This document shows, piece after piece, positions 1 to 12,803 of a stretch of DNA of 64,000 nt. The notes beneath the pieces were generated by a model. It ran no database searches, was not told where the DNA came from, and saw only the letters and a program-made list of their open reading frames with translations. How positions within the stretch are numbered: position 1 is the stretch's first letter; every line of letters begins with the position of its first letter. This stretch comes from Pyxicephalus adspersus. Its lineage: Eukaryota; Chordata; Amphibia; Anura; Pyxicephalidae. Where the stretch lies: positions 113,693,093 to 113,757,092 of the forward strand of contig NC_092859.1 of the NCBI RefSeq assembly GCF_032062135.1, written 5' to 3'. A program made the position numbers and the translations under genes.

Positions 1-1389
1 GCAATATAAAGGTGACAATTGTCATTCAGAATATTAGAATATAATTTTTGTTTGATTTTTAATAAAATATAAAAATTGTAAATATTGTCAACATTTTTCT
101 GTGAACCACCAAAATGTTCCCACGGACCACTGGTCTATGCAGCATTTTCCTTCCTGTCTGTCTGATTAATCACACAGCAGCTCAGTCCAGGTATCCTGCA
201 CAAAGAACTGTCAGTGAATCTTGGCAATCTGCCAGCTCTGCTGGATATTGTATTTTTTATCTATTATGTATCTTTTCATTGGGGAACCTTTTAAACAAAA
301 CTGATAAACTAGAGTCACTGAAAGTTCACTAAAGTTCAGATCATTAACTATTTGTTGCCTAAAGCCCAGGTATACCAGGGCGTAGGTTTGCTGTATTAGG
401 GCAGGTTCAGACCTGTGGCAGCAATCCTGTCCATCGCCTGGTGGCTGGCATAGTGCCAATGCTTGCATTGCCATGCTAGTTCTTCAATGCAGCTGCATGT
501 AGCATATCCTCAAAAAAAAAAGAAAAAACATTAAAAAAACAGTGTTTTGCTAGGCCCCTGCAGTCACAAACAAGCCCAGCCAGTTACCATTGCTGAGCAC
601 CCAGTGAGCAATCTGAAGCAATTGATTTTTTTCACCACTAATGTGAAATATGCCTGAATTATTACACTACATTAATTACACTGTTATACCCCTGGAAGTG
701 ATTACACTCATTACAAAACATGGGACGCTAGGAAGTGGGGTCACAATACACAGGCACAAGACATTTGAGGAATAATTTGGAAAATCATACAAAGGCATTT
801 GAAGAATTGGAGGTTTTTAAGGCACTAAAAATGTAAAACAATATATAGGCAGGAAATTAAATAGCTTACACAATTAGAAAGTAACTGGACAACTACGCCA
901 AAAAATGGGAGCACTACACTACACTTATTGTGCAATGATGAACTCAGTTTTGACCACCCAACTACAGCTTCCCCCCCACCCAGCAGATAAACAAATTTGG
1001 GGAGAACTTCTAATAGTGAGCAGCTGGAAGGGGAGCATGGGAAGTGATGGAAGTGTATCAAGAGGGTGCATGAATTAGGCAGCGCTATTTGACTTTAGAA
1101 CTAGCGGTGACGATATCAAATAGACCAGTGTCTCTCTCTTCTACATGCAGTCCTATTCAGTACACAGGTTTATCTGGGAGTGCTGAAGCCAATAGCAACC
1201 CATGCAAAGCCTTTGTTCATTGTTAACTGACTCCAGATTAATTTGATTGGATGCAATGGGTCATTGCACTTAGAGAGCACCACTATGGCTAAAATAAATT
1301 CTGATAGCTGTATAAATGTCAATAGTACAGCAAATCTCCGAAGCTGTGTCCTGTACCTGTATATTACATTTCCTGCATTATACACACAC
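1..1389. other. Intergenic, no gene recognised
   Basis: AT-rich sequence left of the assembly gap. The open frames are short, lack recognisable domains and have no convincing splice partners. No transposon or RNA gene was recognised here. Confidence 0.5.
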
Positions 1390-2104
1390 NNNNNNNNNNN
1401 NNNNNNNNNNNNNNNNNNNNNNNNNNNNNNNNNNNNNNNNNNNNNNNNNNNNNNNNNNNNNNNNNNNNNNNNNNNNNNNNNNNNNNNNNNNNNNNNNNNN
1501 NNNNNNNNNNNNNNNNNNNNNNNNNNNNNNNNNNNNNNNNNNNNNNNNNNNNNNNNNNNNNNNNNNNNNNNNNNNNNNNNNNNNNNNNNNNNNNNNNNNN
1601 NNNNNNNNNNNNNNNNNNNNNNNNNNNNNNNNNNNNNNNNNNNNNNNNNNNNNNNNNNNNNNNNNNNNNNNNNNNNNNNNNNNNNNNNNNNNNNNNNNNN
1701 NNNNNNNNNNNNNNNNNNNNNNNNNNNNNNNNNNNNNNNNNNNNNNNNNNNNNNNNNNNNNNNNNNNNNNNNNNNNNNNNNNNNNNNNNNNNNNNNNNNN
1801 NNNNNNNNNNNNNNNNNNNNNNNNNNNNNNNNNNNNNNNNNNNNNNNNNNNNNNNNNNNNNNNNNNNNNNNNNNNNNNNNNNNNNNNNNNNNNNNNNNNN
1901 NNNNNNNNNNNNNNNNNNNNNNNNNNNNNNNNNNNNNNNNNNNNNNNNNNNNNNNNNNNNNNNNNNNNNNNNNNNNNNNNNNNNNNNNNNNNNNNNNNNN
2001 NNNNNNNNNNNNNNNNNNNNNNNNNNNNNNNNNNNNNNNNNNNNNNNNNNNNNNNNNNNNNNNNNNNNNNNNNNNNNNNNNNNNNNNNNNNNNNNNNNNN
2101 NNNN
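1390..2104. other. Assembly gap (run of N)
   Basis: All bases are N. The 14-base word cctgtatattacat occurs just left of the gap (about 1356-1369) and again as the first bases after it (2105-2118). The gap may therefore sit in a tandem repeat or be bounded by overlapping contig ends. Reading frames that run through the Ns are meaningless. Confidence 0.99.
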
Positions 2105-2177
2105 CCTGTATATTACATACTCTACCTTTCTCCATGACCTGGCTGTGCACACAGCATAACACTGATGTCAGCACACC

Positions 2178-2500
2178 ATGAAGGGAGGGTCTGTGTCACC
2201 TGAAACTCCTTCCTCCCTCCCTTTTACTCTTCTCACCCTGACATTAGAGTGTATAACCAGGAAGTTCACCTCCCTCCTCCTCTTCTGCTTTCATAGGCAG
2301 CTTCTGCTTTTTGTATTTTGTGTGTTCAGTGATCTGCTAATGGTTTTGGCATTGGAGTCTTTCCTTCCTTCCCTCCTTCCAGGTGTAGATATGGTGCTGG
2401 CTGAAAGGATGACTTCCCAGGAAACATTCTTAGGGTAATACATGCACTTGGAGAGCAGATCATTTCGAATGAAGGACACCACAACCTGCTAATGAGTGCA
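2178..2500 (+). promoter_or_regulatory. Candidate promoter / non-coding leader exon
   Basis: A pyrimidine-rich stretch of about 300 bases holds an ETS-type motif, ccaggaagttc (2258-2268), and a TTCN4GAA STAT6-type palindrome, ttcccaggaa (2414-2423). It ends in a donor-like gca|gtgagt at 2500/2501. IRF5 genes begin with non-coding exons far upstream of the start codon, so this could be one. Nothing in the sequence links it directly to the irf5 exons 13 kb downstream, so it is a weak inference. Confidence 0.2.
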
Positions 2501-3147
2501 GTGAGTATACAATAAGTAAGATGTCTTTGTTTTCATGTGCTGGTAGATCATAAACACAGAATATGTCATATAATTGTGGATTGTATACCTGTACAGGTAA
2601 CAGGTAACTATTATTATCGAACAGTTTTTATTGTTTGTTATAAATGATCAAATGTAAATGAAGTTGGGAGGGATGCTAATATACAGAGCACAAGATAGAT
2701 AATTGCTGTTTAAAACAAACGATTCCCAATCAATGAGCATTCCCAAGGAACAACATACTGACCGAATACTACTAATACGCTAATTGTGTGTTCATTCACA
2801 GATCTGAGCAGACCACTGATTAAAAATAAAGTGTTAAGATGATAATCTATAGAGGTGTCTGAATAAAGCTACGTATATTATTGTTATTATCTAATAATTA
2901 AAGCTACATATACACATTACATGGTTGTTGTGTATAATTAATGATCCTTAACAAACAAGCATTTGCAAAAAAATGAAATAACGACTTACGGTTCTATACA
3001 TACAGCAACAATGGGATTGTTTATAGAGCTCGGCAGACTTTTGTACTGACTGCAGATACAATTGTTATAGATCACACACCTACTAGCCATGCATGTCTGC
3101 AGGATTGTTTGTTGTCTAATTATATCTGTATACATGATGGAGGATTA

Positions 3148-3457
3148 ATATTATCCAGTATTTATATAGCACCAACATATTATGCAGCGCTGTACAAAGT
3201 CCATATTCATGTCACTATCTGTCCCTTGAAGGGGCTCACAATCCAATGTCCCTACCATAGTCATATGTCTTTAGTACATTCTAAGGTCAATTTAGGGGGA
3301 GAGCCAAATAACCTTACTACATGTTTTTGGAATGTGGGAGGAAACCCACACAAACGTGGAGATCCTGCAAACGCCATGCAGATAGTGTCCTGGCCAAGAT
3401 TTGAACCTGGGGCCTAGCACTGCAAAGGCCAGAGTGCTAACCTCTGAGCCACCGAGG
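3148..3457 (-). repeat. tRNA-derived SINE, near full length
   Basis: Read on the minus strand, it has a pol III box A, tggctcagagg (3441-3451), and a box B, ggttcaaatct (3397-3407), 33 bases apart. A conserved body follows, then a 3' tail giving gcgctgcataatatgttgg and a TAA-rich end. The tail is shared with copies at 13.3, 15.0, 61.9 and 62.1 kb. Confidence 0.75.
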
Positions 3458-4363
3458 ATGACAAGCTATTGCCAAAATAAATCTGTCAAGATGAAATGTT
3501 CCGTCAAAAATAATACTGGATCATCATTTTTTGACATTGTTGGACACTTATTAACAATAACATACTTATATGTTTGGTTTGAAAGTAAATAATTAATGTA
3601 CATAGATGAAGGGTGCTTGTAAAATCTGCCTGTGTGTGGACTTGTTTGGATACAATTTACTCTTCTGCGCACACATTGGTCAGTGAATAATTATGGCAAA
3701 TATATGGTTAACCTTAGATTTTGTTTTCAGGCTGACAAGTGGTCAAACTGAAAGACTATATAATCTTCTATAGATTTACCAAATAATGGCAGTTACCATC
3801 ATATGGGGGTCCAACCTAATCAATACATAATTAATAACTCCAATCAAGCCGGTTATTAGACCTCATGGTTAGTAGATTTAAAGGAGATCATATAGTCAGA
3901 CTGTAATGCGTGCTGATATGTATGTGTGAGACAACAGGCCCATACAATGGCCCCTAGGGAAGGGCTACATGTACTTACCCTCAACCTCTACTTTACCATC
4001 AGTGTTTATATAAAGCTGTCTATGGCCAACCTAAACCACATGTGGCAGTATGGCACTTAATGTGGGACCCTCCTGGACCCTGCAGATAACCTGTCTTCCT
4101 CTTATCTAGGTATTCACTCAAACTGATGAAAGAAAATCATTCTTTAGGGCCTGTTCACACCAGCACATTCACCCTGACTTTCACATTAGTTGAATGGTTT
4201 GGTTTATTTCTTTCTTTCATTCTTTATTTCATTTTTTTGTCTTTGTCATTGTTTTTTTAGGTCTTTATTCTAATCTTGCAGATAAATATCATATATGGGA
4301 CCAGTTGTTGTAAGGGGTACTATAAAGCTTGACCTGTAGAGGTTGTTATAAATGATCTTGAGC

Positions 4364-4900
4364 AGTCTCATGTAATGTGTATCCAGTTTATGACAGTCTG
4401 AAACTTGTCCCCAGTCTCCAACTACTATAGTATGTTTACAGTCTCATGTAATGTGCCTCCAATCTACGAATGTCTCACAAGGTTTGTCCCCATCTATTAT
4501 ATTACTGTTTACAGTCTCATGTAATGTGCCTCCAATCTATAAATGTCTCACAAGGTTTGTCCCCATCTATTATATTACTGTTTATAGTTTCATGCAATGA
4601 GGCATGTCACAACAATCCAACAACCAATATAGTCTCTGTAATGTGTCTTCAGTCTATAATTGTCTCCTAATTCATGTCCCCAGTCTCTGACTATTATAAT
4701 ATAGTTTTAGTCCTGTGACTCTTTCATGAAGCACATACCCAGTCTCCAGCAATGAATATAGTATGATTGTAATCTCTCACAATCCCCTGCAGCATATCTG
4801 CATTTCTTATTTACTCTTGCTGCATGTCTGCAGTCTCTGATATTCTCCTGTTACATGTCTTCAGGCTCTAACCGCTTTCTGTAACATGACATTTACTGTA
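4364..4900. repeat. Degenerate minisatellite, about 73-base unit
   Basis: Two almost identical units of about 73 bases (about 4439-4511 and 4512-4584) begin cagtctcatgtaatgtgcct and end tattactgttta. They are flanked by more diverged units carrying the same 'gtctcatgtaatgtg' and 'tgtccccagtctc' words, out to about 4.9 kb. Confidence 0.75.
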
Positions 4901-5310
4901 GCTATTCCAACTAAAATAAAATGATCTTACTACTAAAAAATGTCATCAGTTATTAGCGGATCCTTTATAAACAACTGACAGATTTAGTTTCAACTATAAA
5001 AACAGAAAACAATTTAGAGTATAAGAAAAAGAAAAAAAAAAGTAAAGAATGTATCTTGTACATACAAGATGTACCCTCCTTTTCACAATGAATATAATGA
5101 TACCTAATAGCTGCTGGGTTTGGTTTCACTTATGTGGGGCTTAATTTACATATGAACAAAATATTTTTTATATTTTCTTAACCGTTACATCAGACCTCAA
5201 GGGTGTGTTAGACTCATGATGACTCCCTCACTCTATTGCAGCCATGAGTTTGTTAGCATCCTGTAACTCACACCATTATCATATGTAGAACCATGTCACA
5301 CGTGTGATTT

Positions 5311-5390
5311 ATTAGGCATTCTCAATCTATATTTTGATCAAATATCAATCGGTGCCATAGTTTTTATTAGACTTTTTTTAGATTTATTTC
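5311..5390 (+). repeat. Dispersed 80-base repeat, copy 1
   Basis: It begins attaggcattct, contains ttgatcaaatatcaatc and ends tattagactttttttagat. It is nearly identical to 7645-7720, with two small indels. Family unknown. Confidence 0.65.
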
Positions 5391-7644
5391 TTTGCAAAGT
5401 AAATGATTCATATTTTCTATGGCAACACTGTTTTCTAGCACCCTTGCTCAGAGATTTGTGTTTTAGCAACATTTAATGCCAGTGACAGGATCATCGAAGA
5501 CTATTTCTCCTAAATCTCCTCCATGTGTTACAAATCTCCAATAAAGAGAAAAAAAATTGCTAGCTTTAAATCATTGTAATAGACTTCTTCCCTCACATAT
5601 GCTACATATACACACTACTTTCCATAGGAAGGGGACTGGCACAGCACTGTCACCAGCGAGTCACATGTTCCTCTGTCCCCAGGAGTTCTGGGTAAATCTC
5701 CAGCTCCCGATTTAGAATGAGGAGTATGGGAAAAAGTTGTAATGAGCATCCATTTTGAGTTGTGTTTATGGTTGTTGAGGTAATGTGCAATTTACATTGC
5801 ATTATTAGAATGCACATTACCCACATACACACAAAACTATGCACATTGCAGTATCATTTATCTAGAAAGGCACACAATGCATTCATACAATGCAGAACAC
5901 AACCAACAATACTATGTGCTCCTAGGGGTATTGAGGTGGGCTGCCACCCCATCCAAAATAAATGGCCTACCCTATTTCAGCACACATAAACCAACAAAAA
6001 TGCATACATTAAAGAACACACAAGTGTAAATGGGCCCTTAAAGCTCACCAGTATATTGGTATGTATAATTATGTGTATTATTTGCCTTTTTTATTGGTAT
6101 GGGGTATGGGTATGAGGGGTCCTCAATGATACAGAGAGCGGCAATAATGCACTGTGGGTACAGAGCACCCTGGGGACGACTTCCCAGAAATGAAACACTA
6201 ATGGTGGAACTCTGATGTTGTCTGGGGGGCTGGAACATGGGCATTATGACCTGGTTTTGATGATGTTTAGCTCTCATTGCTAACATTTTTAAACAATTTT
6301 CAGGTCTTTTTCAAGAGCATGTGTTTTAACACCCATAAACCACTAATATAAAACATTACTTGTGAATAGCAATTCATACTCTGAATAGTAATGTGAGGGG
6401 TCCATAGAGAATATACAAAGCCTACAGAAATGGCAATACTACCCATAGCATAGACTTCATCTAATGAATCTGTGATTCTGGTTTGAGAAGATTATGTAAA
6501 TCACATTGGAGTGCAAGTTACATGCATGCAGTTTGATCACTGGGGGAGAATGGATGAATGAAATACAGTAGACTGGGGACATCATTATCAGCACTTGCTT
6601 GGAGTTTCAGACTACTTTTTAAAGGAAAAAAGAAACTGCTTTTTGATAAAACTATAATTTTGCTGTATGTCATGACATATCTGCAGACTTGTAAAGTTAC
6701 TTAAATTATCTACTTTATATAATGACTGTAAAGGTGATAGTTTTCTAAAAGTATGTTAAGGGATGTGGAGCTAAACCTAACTTTGTAGCAAATGAAAACT
6801 ACATTTATTTAGGTTTGAGGCGTATATCATGTGAAAATGAGGACGTGATATATGGACTTTCACTGCTATATCACAGAATTGGGAGACCACAGGAAGCATT
6901 TCAGAGACCGAAGTCTGCTTACCCTGTTGCAAAAGGCTAAACCTGGTATGGCAGGTTTTTGTTCTTGTGATGTGTTAAGCGATGTCCATGTGATTGATTT
7001 AAAGAATACCTAAAATTCAAATAAAACACTTTGACATTTTCATTATATTACAGGCATCTCCATTTGACCACATGTTAGATCCACCTTGGTACCCTGTGTG
7101 CCCTGGTATGCACATAAATCTCGGTCTCCTGCACTTTACAAATGCTTACTGTTGATTAGTGAGGCTTCCTATACCATAAACTGAGGTTAGAAGTCTTCAT
7201 CACTTGATCCTGTAGGCAAACCATTTTGGTTACCTAAATAACACTTATCGACATGATGTTTGGGATCTTACATTTACTTGCTAGGAACTCTTTTTAGTGT
7301 AACTTATTGACAAAAAAAGCCAAAAAACAATATATATTACCCAGAGACCTTTTAAACTCACCAGTTAACAATACCAGAATGAATATGAAAACTTGTATTC
7401 CTTGAACTCAGCAGATCCTGTTTACCTGTGTTATGTGAACCACACACTGTTGGATATGTTAATCATCTACCTAGATTATTGCTAGGCATCACTTGGTATC
7501 AATCATATTTTAGCAGAAATATCTAATATCAGTTAGAATGCTGCCACTATTAGCTTTGTAGTGTTTGATGCAGTACAGAGCCAAGCAGATGCTGATCAGT
7601 CCCTTCCCCTCCACACGCCCCCACCTGCACTCATTCAACAAACT

Positions 7645-7720
7645 ATTAGGCATTCTTGATCTATAATTTGATCAAATATCAATCAAGAGTGCCATGGTTT
7701 TATTAGACTTTTTTTAGATG
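7645..7720 (+). repeat. Dispersed 80-base repeat, copy 2
   Basis: Same orientation as the copy at 5311-5390. Similarity appears to stop abruptly on both sides, as expected of two insertions of one short element rather than a segmental duplication. Confidence 0.65.
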
Positions 7721-8122
7721 TAATATTTTTTGATTCATATTGAAAACCTCTAAAGGTTTATATCTAGCTGAAAAAATGATGTTATGTGTGTTTAAATCTT
7801 CAAAAAGTTTAGAATATACCAGCCAATATATATGGCATTTATGAATTTTAACAAATGTTTTTTTTATTAAACTTTATTTATAAAGTTCAGGGATAAGGGA
7901 TCAAGGCAAACAAGAATTCAATGACACCAAAGTACATTACATTGATAAAAAGTAACAACATGAGTAGGGGTCAGAAGGAGAAAACTAGTGAGGCACATAT
8001 GTAATAATAACCAAGTAGGGTCTATAACACTGTGTAAAAACAGGATCAAAACAGCAGAAATTTGAAAATATAATAATCAGTCTATCAGTTTACTTATTAA
8101 GGGAGTTGTACTAAAATTACAA

Positions 8123-9397
8123 GGGGGTGCTGAGAAGTTCCTGGCTTTGCCCCCATTCGGATGAAATAGAAAAATGAGTGTGGGGACATATGACAGCCTA
8201 ATATCTTAGTATGTAACTGTGCAAATATCAGGTCTTTGCAATTCTTAAAACTTTTTTCTTTTAGTGAGAAGCTGTGATGGCAGAGGCACAAGTAAGTTTC
8301 ACGTCGTTGGGAGTTACGGGCTGTCATGAAGTTTTTGTTTCTCCAGGGAAAGTGGGCAAAGGACATTCACACTGAGATGTCACAAACACTGGGGGAGAAG
8401 TGTCCTTCCTACAGCACTGTCAAAACCTGGATATCTCGTTTCAAGACTGGGCATTTCAGCGTTGAAGATGAGCCCTGCAGTGGGCGCCCCCAACCTCAAC
8501 TGAACCTGCAACCTGCGATGCTGTCCATGAGCTGATTATTGAGGAACAGCAAATATCCGCAAAAAAGATAGCACAGATATTTGACATCTCACGGGAGCGT
8601 GTTGGGTTTGTTATCACCTCTATCCTAGACATGCGCATACTTTCAGCGAAGTGGGTGCCGAAATGTTTGAACAATGATCAGATGACGGAACGAGTTGAAG
8701 CATCCAAAGCCATTTTAGCCCATTTTGAAGCTGCACAGGACTTTTTGGCTAGGTTAGTGACTGAAGATGAAACCTGGCTCCACATCTATGATCCTGAAAC
8801 CAAGGAACAGTCAAAGGAAAGGCGCCGCAGCGGTTCCCCGCGGCAGAAGAAGTTCCGAACCCAGAAATTGGCCAAAAAAGTAATGGCATCCGTTTTCTGG
8901 GACAATGACGGTATTGTGTTAGTGGACTACCTACCTCAGGGCTCTAGTATCACCAGACAGTATTATGCTAACCTCCTGGACCAGCTGAAGGAGGCGATTA
9001 AGACGAAACGCCGTGGAAAGTTGACCAAAGGGATCCTTTTTTTGCAGGACAATGCACCTGTGCACACATCCAACGTTGTGGCTGCCAAATTGAACACCCT
9101 GGGTTTCCAATTGGTCCACCATACCCCCCTACTCACCTGACCTGGCCCCTTCAGACTATTATCTGTTCCCGAATTTAAAGAAACACCTAAAGAGGCAACA
9201 TTTTGAGGACATTTCTGTTGTTGCTGCTAAGAGCTGATTTGCGGCCCAAAGGACTTTTATTTGAATGGTCTAGAAAAGCTGCCACTATGCTGTACCATGT
9301 ACATAGGTCTCAGGGGGGAATATGTTGAATAAATGTGTGATTTCATAACTCTGGCTCTCTTCCTTCTGGGCAAAGCCAGGAACTTCAGTACCCCCCC
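8123..9397 (+). mobile_element. mariner transposon, inactive
   Basis: The left terminal inverted repeat (8123-8152, with gttcctggctttgccc) is matched by the right one (9368-9397, with gggcaaagccaggaac). The pair differs by a 2-base indel and a few substitutions. At about 1.27 kb it has the usual size of a vertebrate mariner. Between the ends lies a transposase gene broken by frameshifts. No clean TA target duplication is visible, so the outer bases are approximate. Confidence 0.9.
8277..9240 (+). pseudogene. mariner transposase pseudogene
   Basis: DDE transposases of this family cut and paste the element at TA dinucleotides. Coding remnants lie in different frames. The probable original start is the ATG at 8277. 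A shift occurs before about 8326, where the next frame reads FLFLQGKWAKDIH (helix-turn-helix part). Another falls near 8490-8520. A long intact piece (8631-9119 in good register) carries the first catalytic Asp in TEDETWLH and the second in LQDNAPVHTS. A third shift, in a C run near 9125, puts the last Asp region (YSPDLAPSDYYL) in another frame, and a stop follows at about 9235. All three catalytic positions survive, but no single frame joins them. Confidence 0.9.
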
Positions 9398-10965
9398 TCC
9401 CCCCCACCCCTCCCTGTAGATATACAGTACAGAGGCTGCGCTTGATTGTAGGAAAGTGCGTATGAAAGTAAATGTCTGACTGCTGTTCTGATCTGCATTT
9501 GTAGTATTATTTATGTATGGCAACTAGAGGATTATAATAGTATATATAGAATAGTATATATTATATATTAGTATATAAAGAATTTAATATATTGGATTAT
9601 AATCAATATTCCAACAAGTGCTCTCAAAAGTCATTTCACTGAAATCCAGAGCATACTTAACAAGGATATCAAATGAATGGATAACAGTGCAATGGCTCAA
9701 GTCAGGGGTTGGTAACAAGCAGAATATGCCTCAGTAGAATCCATATGGGTGTTATGGAAGGTGTTGGCCTTCCCCAAGTGATCTAGGAACTGGCAAAAAA
9801 AGAAACCTGGTAGTGGCACAAGTGGTAAACCAATATTATAGGACAAACAGGGGAGAGGGGGGGATAGGTGGGTGGGCATGGGGGAAGCGGAGGGGAGACA
9901 TGGGTTGGATATATTACAAAGTTGGGCACCCCAGGGGACTCGTTGGGTTTATTGATATCCACTCTCACTAAGCTAACAAATGATATTTTATTTTATATGA
10001 ACTTTGTTTTGTTTGTGAGGTGCTAATCATGTGTCTGGTACTGTATTTACCAGGTATGTATTTGGAGATATGAAGTTCAGGCACTCGCATATCTGACAAG
10101 TAAGGCTGTGTAGTGATAGCTTTTTCAGCAGTTGGTTCATATCTTATCTGAAGTAGTCAGGTGGTAGAAGCTAACAGAATTCTTGTTTTATACATTGATA
10201 GTACTGGCTTGATTTGAAGCATAGGTTCCCCTTTTTTAATGGAGTAAGTTTGCAGAACTGACCACATGGCTGAAGGCTGGGAAATTTTGCATGGTTTTCT
10301 GTGCTACTGATTGTTTATATGTATAACCCTTTATCCAGGGCGTTGAAGGATATCTAATATTAGGAAAAAATATATAGAAGTATTTTCCACCCTTATTGTG
10401 ATAAGGACACAAAAGAATTGGGAAATCAAAGATTTTACAGATTTTCCTAGATTAGACGGTAAGGGTAACTCTTTTAGCAATACATTTTTCAGTGACAGTC
10501 ATCCTAATATGATCCTGTCATGTAAACTCTGCCCCCATCCCCTCTCCTTAATGCCCAATCGCTCCCTGTCCCGTTTGAAAAGTTTATTTTTCTGTTATTT
10601 TACATACCTTTTAAAGCCTTTTTCGGGTAAAATATTAGGTGAATCCAATGGTCTCCAGGGATACCTAGAAGGGTGCAGGATTTACCATATGACACTGTAA
10701 TCTTACTCAGTGAAGTTACAAGGTCAGAAGGGATATTTTTAGTGGACATTTCACCAAGGCAAATAGCTTTTCACCTGATCTTGCCCATGTGCAGAGCAAA
10801 ATCTGGTGTTGGATCTTTTGCACTCAAGCCACTTGAAGAAATGTGATTCCTTGGGTATATGATGTGGGTATTCTATATTCATACATGCAACAAAAGAGAT
10901 CAGACAGTAGACTAAATGACATGAGATTATCAGGGGGTGTTAATATGTTCTATGGAAACTATGGT

Positions 10966-10995
10966 AAAAAAAAAAAAAATGATTTTTTTTTTTTT
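10966..10995. repeat. A14/T13 palindrome
   Basis: Fourteen A, then tga, then thirteen T: a simple-sequence inverted repeat able to form a hairpin. Possibly two poly-A tails in opposite orientation. Confidence 0.8.
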
Positions 10996-12559
10996 AAAAG
11001 AAAGTAAATTCAGGTAAAAAGACCGCTTTGTTCAGAATTTCCCTAAAGAGGACTCGCCAACAGGACATGGACTGCAAACAAAAAAACAAGAAGGGTTATA
11101 ACCATTGTACATTAATCTAGAGAAATAAGCTAAAGATCAGGGACTAAAATGTGTTCTGTCCCTGATGCTTTTATTGGTGGCTATACTCTATCTGCCTCTA
11201 AATCTTACTGTTGATGTCAAAGTCTCATGCTTTGTGAAGTATGTGTGAGATCACGGCATGGAGTCATTCCTAATATATTTCTGATTTATAGCAGGGGCAC
11301 AATATATCATTATTTTTGTGTTTAGTTTATATATGACTGCGATACTCTTGTGCTGCTCTGCATTGCAAGTGCTATAAGATATAATATATAACACTTACAG
11401 GTTAAAGCTTAACTGCAGGCACATAAATTATGTTGTGTATTAATTAAAACCATTGCAAATACCAGCTAGTATAAGACTATGAATGTGCCATTTATATCAG
11501 GCTGCGGTAATTCTAGGCTAGGAAATGAAGAGTCAGCACTACGAGTTATTAAGTAGACGATGATGCAGACCGTTTTATAGATGTCAGGACCATGAGAAGT
11601 AATTCACACAGGTTTTGGTAGGGATAATTTTTGTGCAAAAAATAATGGTGGAAATGTATTTTTTTTTGTTTTGATATGAGGTCAGTGCATGTACTAACTG
11701 CATGTGTTCAACAGTTACATAACTATTACCTGGTATTCAGCTGCAAGTCATTCCTAAAATTGTGTCATTATAAAATGTCATAGAAATAAAAGGAAGCTTC
11801 TTGTAGGGCACATGGTGGAATTCCTGCGTCACACTAATTCTGGATACCTGTAATTGATGGGAGTTGCTATAAAATCTAAAAATATTTTTTCTTACATCAG
11901 GCGCATTCTTGTCATCTTGTGCTATAGCAGTAATTATCAATAGCTGATTAGCATTTCCCCATGTGCTAATGAGTATGAAATGACATCAGGTTGATGACTA
12001 AACTCAAGTACTCTTGAAGTGGCTTTGGTTGGCAGTCCGGGAGTTGCACATTTTACCAGAAATGTTGCTTTGTCTGATAAGGGTGTTGTGGTAAAAACTT
12101 CAATGTTATGCTGCACTAAAGCGAAATTCAGCCAAAATATTCTAAGCTGGGTATGGGACCAATACTTAAACATTACTGATCAATGTGGCACAGCAGAATG
12201 TGAGAATGTTCCAAATCTGGGTTGGCACAGATGAATTCTAAGAAGATGCTAAGGAATCATTATTGCAGCTGTGTACTCATTAAATTTATCTTTCTAAAAA
12301 AAATAATTGGATATTCCAAAAGAGAAAAGGATAAATCAGTCATAAAATGTATTTTGTAGAATTTGTATATAGTGAGATATAGAAAAAGGAATTAAGTATA
12401 CATCCTGGTACATCCATAGATCCCCACTCTTTGGAACATTGAAACATATTGGGTCCGATTTATTACATACTTATCTCTGCTATAAAAAAGACTGGACAGG
12501 GTTGATACAATGCCAAATTCAGATACTTTTATGACCTACATTTAAAATGCATTTTTTGG

Positions 12560-12803
12560 TGGACACTCTTGCAATGAGCCTAATTTATTTAAGCTCTCCA
12601 AGACTGAAGAAGATAGACTATCATTGGAGAACCTGCGTGATCCAGGAAAACCTGGAAAGGATTGAAAACATTTGCTAATGGCAAACGATATTTAGGAAAT
12701 CCATTGCTGTCTTATTGGATCACCCAGATAGTCTTCCATGATAGTCTATCTTCACCAGTCTTGGAGAGCTTAAATAAATGAGGCCCAATGCAAGAGCAGC
12801 CAA
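12560..12803. mobile_element. Fold-back miniature transposon
   Basis: Two arms of about 70 bases are inverted copies. The left contains taatttatttaagctctcca and gatagactatcat; the right contains atgatagtctatc and ggagagcttaaataaatg. The centre is about 100 bases and there is no coding capacity. The superfamily is unclear. Confidence 0.75.

Larger units (their letters stand above)
2501..8122. other. Intergenic, repeats only
   Basis: No coding exon recognised. The interval contains a tRNA-derived SINE, a degenerate minisatellite and a duplicated 80-base segment, each listed separately. The rest is AT-rich with no feature I can name. Confidence 0.45.

Noticed and set aside
1170..2181. Long reading frames on both strands across the gap
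   Set aside because: They consist mostly of N and are open only because Ns cannot form stops.
3441..3451. Functional tRNA gene suggested by box A and box B
   Set aside because: No cloverleaf can be drawn and the head is joined to a SINE body and tail; it is a tRNA-derived repeat.
4364..4900. CRISPR-like array
   Set aside because: The units are contiguous with no spacers and the genome is vertebrate; it is a minisatellite.
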